Below, one piece after another: positions 59,277-64,000 of a DNA stretch of 64,000 nucleotides. Position 1 is the stretch's first letter; every line of letters starts with the position of its first letter. Both the position numbers and the translations under genes were made by a program. The DNA comes from Lasioglossum baleicum (taxonomy: Eukaryota; Arthropoda; Insecta; Hymenoptera; Halictidae), in the NCBI RefSeq assembly GCF_051020765.1, contig NC_134937.1, positions 14,004,947-14,068,946 on the forward strand. The letters are read 5' to 3'. The notes beneath the pieces are model-generated. The model saw only the letters and a list, made by a program, of their open reading frames with translations. It was not told the origin of the DNA and ran no database searches.

Positions 59277-59697
59277 CATAAATGCACATAAAGTCTGCAA
59301 GCTATTCACGAGTAATAAAAAGATTGAGGACGTTTATGCGAAAGGAAAATGTTCCCTTAATTATTTCAGAAATGTGAAGATAATATAGTGATATTATCAA
59401 ATTTATTACATTTTTGCTGATCTGTATAATATCATTAAATGCATAAAATCTATGCACTTCTACCATAAGTGCATGGAACGTGCAGTCTATTCATGAATGA
59501 TAAAAAGATCGAGGATTTTGTGTACTCAAAATAAAAATGTTCTACATCATTTTCAAAGAATGAGAGTTCAATTTATTGCTTCCCACAATTATTTAAAAAA
59601 TTTCTGCTTGTTTCCGCTACCAATTTCTATCATAGTGCATACAATCTGCAGTCTAGCAGTGAACAGACGCACAAAACTAAAAAGAGGTTTGCTCTGA
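59277..59697. repeat. three diverged tandem units
   Basis: Units starting near 59277, 59464 and 59631 share CATARRTGCAY, then TGCAGTCTATTCAYGARTRA and TAAAAAGATYGAGGA. Periods are about 187 and 167; the third unit is partial. No coding meaning is evident. Confidence 0.5.
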
Positions 59698-62600
59698 TTA
59701 AGAAAATAAAGCAAGCAAGAGAAGAACGCTCGTTTATTTTCCGATGCACGTGGCTGTCTTATTGCAAGCGCGCTGACAAGCTGAAGCAGCTCCCGGCATC
59801 CCGAAGCCCGTTGAAAATGAGAGAGGTCAGCACGTGTTAAGCCTGCAATTTACAGAATAATTAGCCGTATCGAATGGCCTGACTTACCTCGAGGCGAACA
59901 CGGCCGCGGATCCTTCATCAGCGCGGACAGCGTTGGCGAAAATTCCACTGGGGTTACGTAGAGGATCCCTCGAGAACACGTAGGAAACACCCGGATTAAA
60001 ACTGTTCTATCCCGTCGCAACTCCACAATGAAATATCGTTCCCAACTTTACCTTACTCACTGACACACATTATCTCTTATTTCCGGAGATCCTTGAACTT
60101 TCTCTTCGGAAAGAACTTCTGACCTGAATTATCTTTCTCGGCTCTGACATTGTCTCCGTTACAATTTTTCTTATGTAAGCAGTTTTGATCTCGATCGACG
60201 TTGTTCTGCGTTACGTTACATTAAATTACAAACAATTAATTTCTAATTAAATCAACAGTACACTACAATGAAAATCGCACGAAAAATGCATGAAAAAATT
60301 ATTAGGTTGTTGCAATTGAAATGACCGTTTTTCACATTTGAAACGTCCCGCCTTTGTAGTTTAATTTTTTCACGACATCGATGTCGATGGAAATTATTTT
60401 GATTAATGGAATATGAATAAAGCTTGTAAAGTAAAACTTTATGTTAAAGATTCAGAACGGCCATAAAACGGGAAGTTGAAAAGGTCCCTTGAAAATCCGC
60501 CGTCCACTCAACAAAGAAAATTCCCTATTAAAAAACGGTGGAAAATAAACGTTCAATCCTGGCGGGATATTATAAATACAATTTCCAGGAGATAACCGGG
60601 TGGCCATTCTCCAGGAACGGTGGCCGAATTAACGAAAACGACCCTCTCCACGTAAATTGCTCGATACAAGGTCCCCTCGGCCGCAGCGCCGCCATTCCAT
60701 GGCTGGAGGAGTAAAAAAAAAAACACCGTTGTCCTCTTTACCGGTGCATCATGGACGCGTTATCTGGCTTGTGGTGGAACGACTACGAAGTTAAGTCGAG
60801 CCCTAGCTCGAATGTCTGTGACGGGGGCGAGACGAGTAGTTAATTAACACCTCCCGCAGCCCCCGCAGTGCCATCAGCTTTTCCGCGGGCGGAGTACATC
60901 AGCTTCTTTTTTCCGTTTTTTTCACAGAGAGAACGAGAGAGAGAAAAGATGTTCCTTCAGAAGCCAACGACGGACCACCCTCTTTCAAAGCCTCGCCCTG
61001 GCCCTGGCGAGAAGTAGGAAAGCCTGGTGCCTTTTCTTTCCCCGCCGATTTTCCTGCCGGTAATTAAGACACTCTAACGGCAGAAAGGAAGTCACCGGCA
61101 AGTCGCACCGGCTCATGTATTTTTAATTTAGATAGCACCGCTGCTGGCCTCCTGGCTAGGACACTCCGACTTGACCGGGGACCAGGCTTAATTTCGACGG
61201 AGGACTGCTTTGTTGACTCCTCTTCTGGATTTATTGCCTTGGCCATACTGTTCCGAGATGGTAACCCTTTCTATGACTAGTGAGAACTGTTTTTGGGTCT
61301 CTGTGTAGTTGTTCGAGAAAGTACTTGTTGCTCTTCAATCGCATTTAGATGGCTCTTACGCTGCATTCACAGAAAGAGTGGCTCCTTCGTCTTCCAGTTT
61401 GCTATTCTTCTTCATTTTTCCAGACCGAGACAGTGCTGGTTGGTTTTTAGATATTCATCTTTAAGGGGCGTGCAAGGACTTCGTCGAGAGGACACGATGA
61501 AGCGGTTAATTGGTAGGAATCATCACCCGCGATCGCGTTCTGATCATTACAGGAATCGGCGCGCAGCGGAAAGTGGCCGAGGTTGGTTTGGCATCACGAC
61601 GTCATAAGTAAACCGCCGCGCCCGGGCTTGCGCGTTGTACACAGTAATTATGTGTTAACTACCCGTTAAGCAGCACTTCGTTCTAATGACGTCATGTACG
61701 TCCTGCTAACGACGGAGCGGTAATGCGCGCGCCGTGTACAGTGCTTGAAAAGCCGAACATTACAAATCTCGTGAATTACCTTGGATTCGGGCCGGGTTCA
61801 ACGCGTCGCCGTCGATCGATTATTATTTTGCTGCTTATAATTTTACACCTCTGCTCCGACCAGCACTGTATACTCACTTAATACTTGATTACTTAATTCA
61901 TTCTTTTACGTATGTATTACCGACCCAAGTCGGTACACAACAGAACGGGTGGCCAGCATAATTTCCCGTCGGCCACCGCGATCCCGGAAAATATTTCACC
62001 TGTACGCCTTTCATTCGTGTCGCTGACTGATGGACTTTTTTGTTCGTTTGTTCATGCGTTGTTACACGTGCGATGCGCACGGAGAACAACAGAGGCATTC
62101 CGGTTTTATTTTCGTTTCCACGGTGCCGCATTAATCTTTTGTTTTTATTCGTAACCGTGACGGGGTCAGAATCTCGCCGAGTGACGGTGTTTTAAATTTC
62201 ACGGTGCACGGTGGACGAGTTTCCGGTTCGACGACCGGTTTATCGACGTCACCATTTAGACACCGTTTTTCCTGTCACCGCACTGTAGCACCTCAGACGT
62301 TCCTATCCCACGGCTGTGCATTCATTTCACCAAAATCGAATTTTACGATATCGAAATGTTTCCAGTGAAAAGGGTGAAGGGATGATTCTAGTCATTAAAA
62401 GTGGGGTTGAAAAATGGTGAAACGAGGAGTTCCCTGGCTCGACCGGATCGGAATCGACTGGATCGTGATGATCGGGTCGTAGAGCCCGCGTTTCCCGGCA
62501 ACCCCTAACCATCGAGCCAGCTAGCCACCCTCTCGGCTACAGTGAGCATCCTGTACAGCAGGGCCGTACGGCGTTAATTGATCAAATTACAGGGCCGCGA

Positions 62601-62703
62601 GCCGGCATCGAAATTGCAGGACTGTCCTGTCGGTTTTCGGACCGGACTGGCCTCGGAAAGGGGGCCGTTCTGGTCGAAACAGCCCCGAACACAAGTATCC
62701 ACG

Positions 62704-62727
62704 CACACACACACACATACACACACA
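62704..62727. repeat. (CA)n microsatellite, one interruption
   Basis: Twelve dinucleotide units with one TA interruption. Confidence 0.9.
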
Positions 62728-64000
62728 GCTCGAAACCCGTTTCTCACCCTCGAGGCTACCCTGCCTGTGGAACACCAGCACCCAGGGGTTCGAGGAGAGG
62801 GTGCCACTTCAAACCGATCGGGATGATGTTCCGCGGGACCCGGTGACCGGTCAAGTGTTCATTGCTGCTTCATTCGCGCGAATTCCGCTTTTAATTAATG
62901 ACTATCTCCCCGATATCCTACCGTGGCCTCGATGATTGATCGACAGTATCACTGATTGCCGGCGAATACCCGAATTCATCTCAATTTATGGCTGCGCCGA
63001 ATCCTCTGTCTTCCGATCATTCTTTCAATTTTTCGTAGCCTCGGATCAAGATTGTCTTTTCAACAATGTGAGGATGGTCCTAGTTAGTGTGGTACGGTAC
63101 TGATCAGATCTTTCTTGATACCGGTTTTAGAAAATGAACTGGGAGAAATGTTCGAGAAAGATTGTACAGAGATTCTCTCCAATTTTTCGTTCGCAAAATC
63201 AATCGCCCAAGAAGCACGATCCATTTAGGTGACGTGTTAGCGTGTGTAATTAGATGTACAGATAGCGAGCTGTTGATTTAGGTAATTATCCTGTTGCGAG
63301 GGCCGGCGTATCGAAAAGCTAGATAGCTAATTAGGCGATCGACGCGACACCGTACGCCCCGCAGCGTTTCCCCAGAAGCGTTAATGATTTTACAATATGG
63401 AATCGGCTACGAAGTACATCGTCAGAGCGAAATCTTGTCAAGCGTAGATCAGCCAGTCGTGAAAGAAAAGGCAAGAAAGCGGCACCTTTAATCGAAAGCG
63501 AGACAGCCAAGCCGTTCCCAGCCGTTCAATAGTTCCTTACACCTATTCTCGCAGGCCGTTATCGATTTTCGATCTGAGCGACGAAGCGAGAGGAACGCGA
63601 ACGGCGATAATGCTGCAGCTAATATCGCAAACGATGATTTAACCGTATCTTGTTCGATGGCGTCTTCGACGGCGCCTCATGGCGCGAACGTTTCGCCATT
63701 TTCGGGACGAAATCGTAGAACTTTTCGTGGAATCAAGATAAAGCGCTGCTACATTCTCCAAATTCAAGATTAAGGGATGCTGGGTAAGCGAAAAATATGC
63801 GGGAAAATGTACGGAGACTTCTGCGTTTCGAAAATATTTATCGTAGCGCTGCATTTGTTGTTGATTCTTCGCAGGTTCATTCTTCAAAAGAGAACGAAAT
63901 TGAATTGCTTGTTGTTCCGAAAATCCGACTCGATTAAGGAAACGAGAGCAGCCACGTTGAGCAAGCATTAATCACGAAATAGCGACAATCTCGCGGGATC

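Larger units (their letters stand above)
53621..64000. other. intergenic, no gene seen
   Basis: Ten kilobases without a supportable gene. Many short overlapping open frames occur, none over about 115 codons and none with a domain. Features of note are a TTAACCCTTTTGACTCG motif at 54212 (a possible piggyBac-like end), three diverged tandem units at 59277-59697, an octamer-like TATGCAAATGC near 57353-57363, and a CA run at 62704-62727. It may be an intron or the regulatory flank of a gene outside the window. Confidence 0.35.

Overview
The window reads as eukaryotic, most likely insect, genomic DNA. It has sparse coding sequence, GT-AG introns, long AT-rich but CpG-containing intergenic stretches, CA/GA/CCT microsatellites, and relics of hAT, Tc1/mariner, TTAA-target and jockey/CR1-type elements. 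A hymenopteran (bee or ant) would fit this style, but that is inference: no diagnostic gene is present. I see no tRNA, rRNA, CRISPR array, operon or bacterial-type feature.

The clearest protein-coding content is two sets of small genes with one shared plan: a proline-rich first coding exon carrying PPxY motifs (WW-domain ligands), a phase-1 intron, and a short last exon encoding a single transmembrane helix. One is a two-exon minus-strand gene (1403-3713, about 188 aa) with a PPPY motif and a C-terminal helix. The other is a tandem array of five plus-strand paralogues in units starting near 29.85, 31.36, 32.85, 35.27 and 37.31 kb. They share exon 1 (starting MEMK), splice phase and position, and a long conserved upstream block, but differ sharply in the membrane exon and tail. 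Copy 2 has lost its first PPxY segment and stops early. Copy 3 is broken in its membrane exon by a 398-bp solo-LTR-like insertion and carries a 593-bp MITE downstream. Copy 4 has a 52-bp hairpin inserted upstream and a 373-bp MITE after the gene. Copy 5 has a polyproline expansion, a very short tail and an AATAAA signal followed by a GC-rich insert between 10-bp direct repeats. I cannot assign a function; membrane-anchored WW-domain/NEDD4-type adaptors are a reasonable hypothesis.

The rest is mostly repeats. A Helitron-like element with a palindromic end occurs twice in opposite orientation (5.37-6.31 kb and 48.16-49.28 kb). A Tc1-like transposase relic lies at 10.7-11.0 kb, a triple 148-bp tandem repeat at 15.6-16.0 kb, a 107-bp hairpin at 16.5 kb, a 970-bp foldback element in a TTAA target at 20.9-21.9 kb, and a hAT transposase relic at 24.8-25.7 kb. 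Two internally deleted copies of one LINE family lie on opposite strands (40.85-41.94 and 52.58-53.26 kb). Each is interrupted by a MITE: a 402-bp hAT MITE with a perfect 8-bp target duplication, and a 358-bp TA-target MITE.

The remaining intergenic DNA (about 6.3-9.4, 11-15.6, 16.6-20.8, 22-24.6, 25.7-29.8, 42-48, 49.3-52.5 and 53.6-64 kb) holds many short open frames, none with a domain, splice structure or codon pattern I would defend. It probably includes introns or regulatory DNA of genes lying outside the window.
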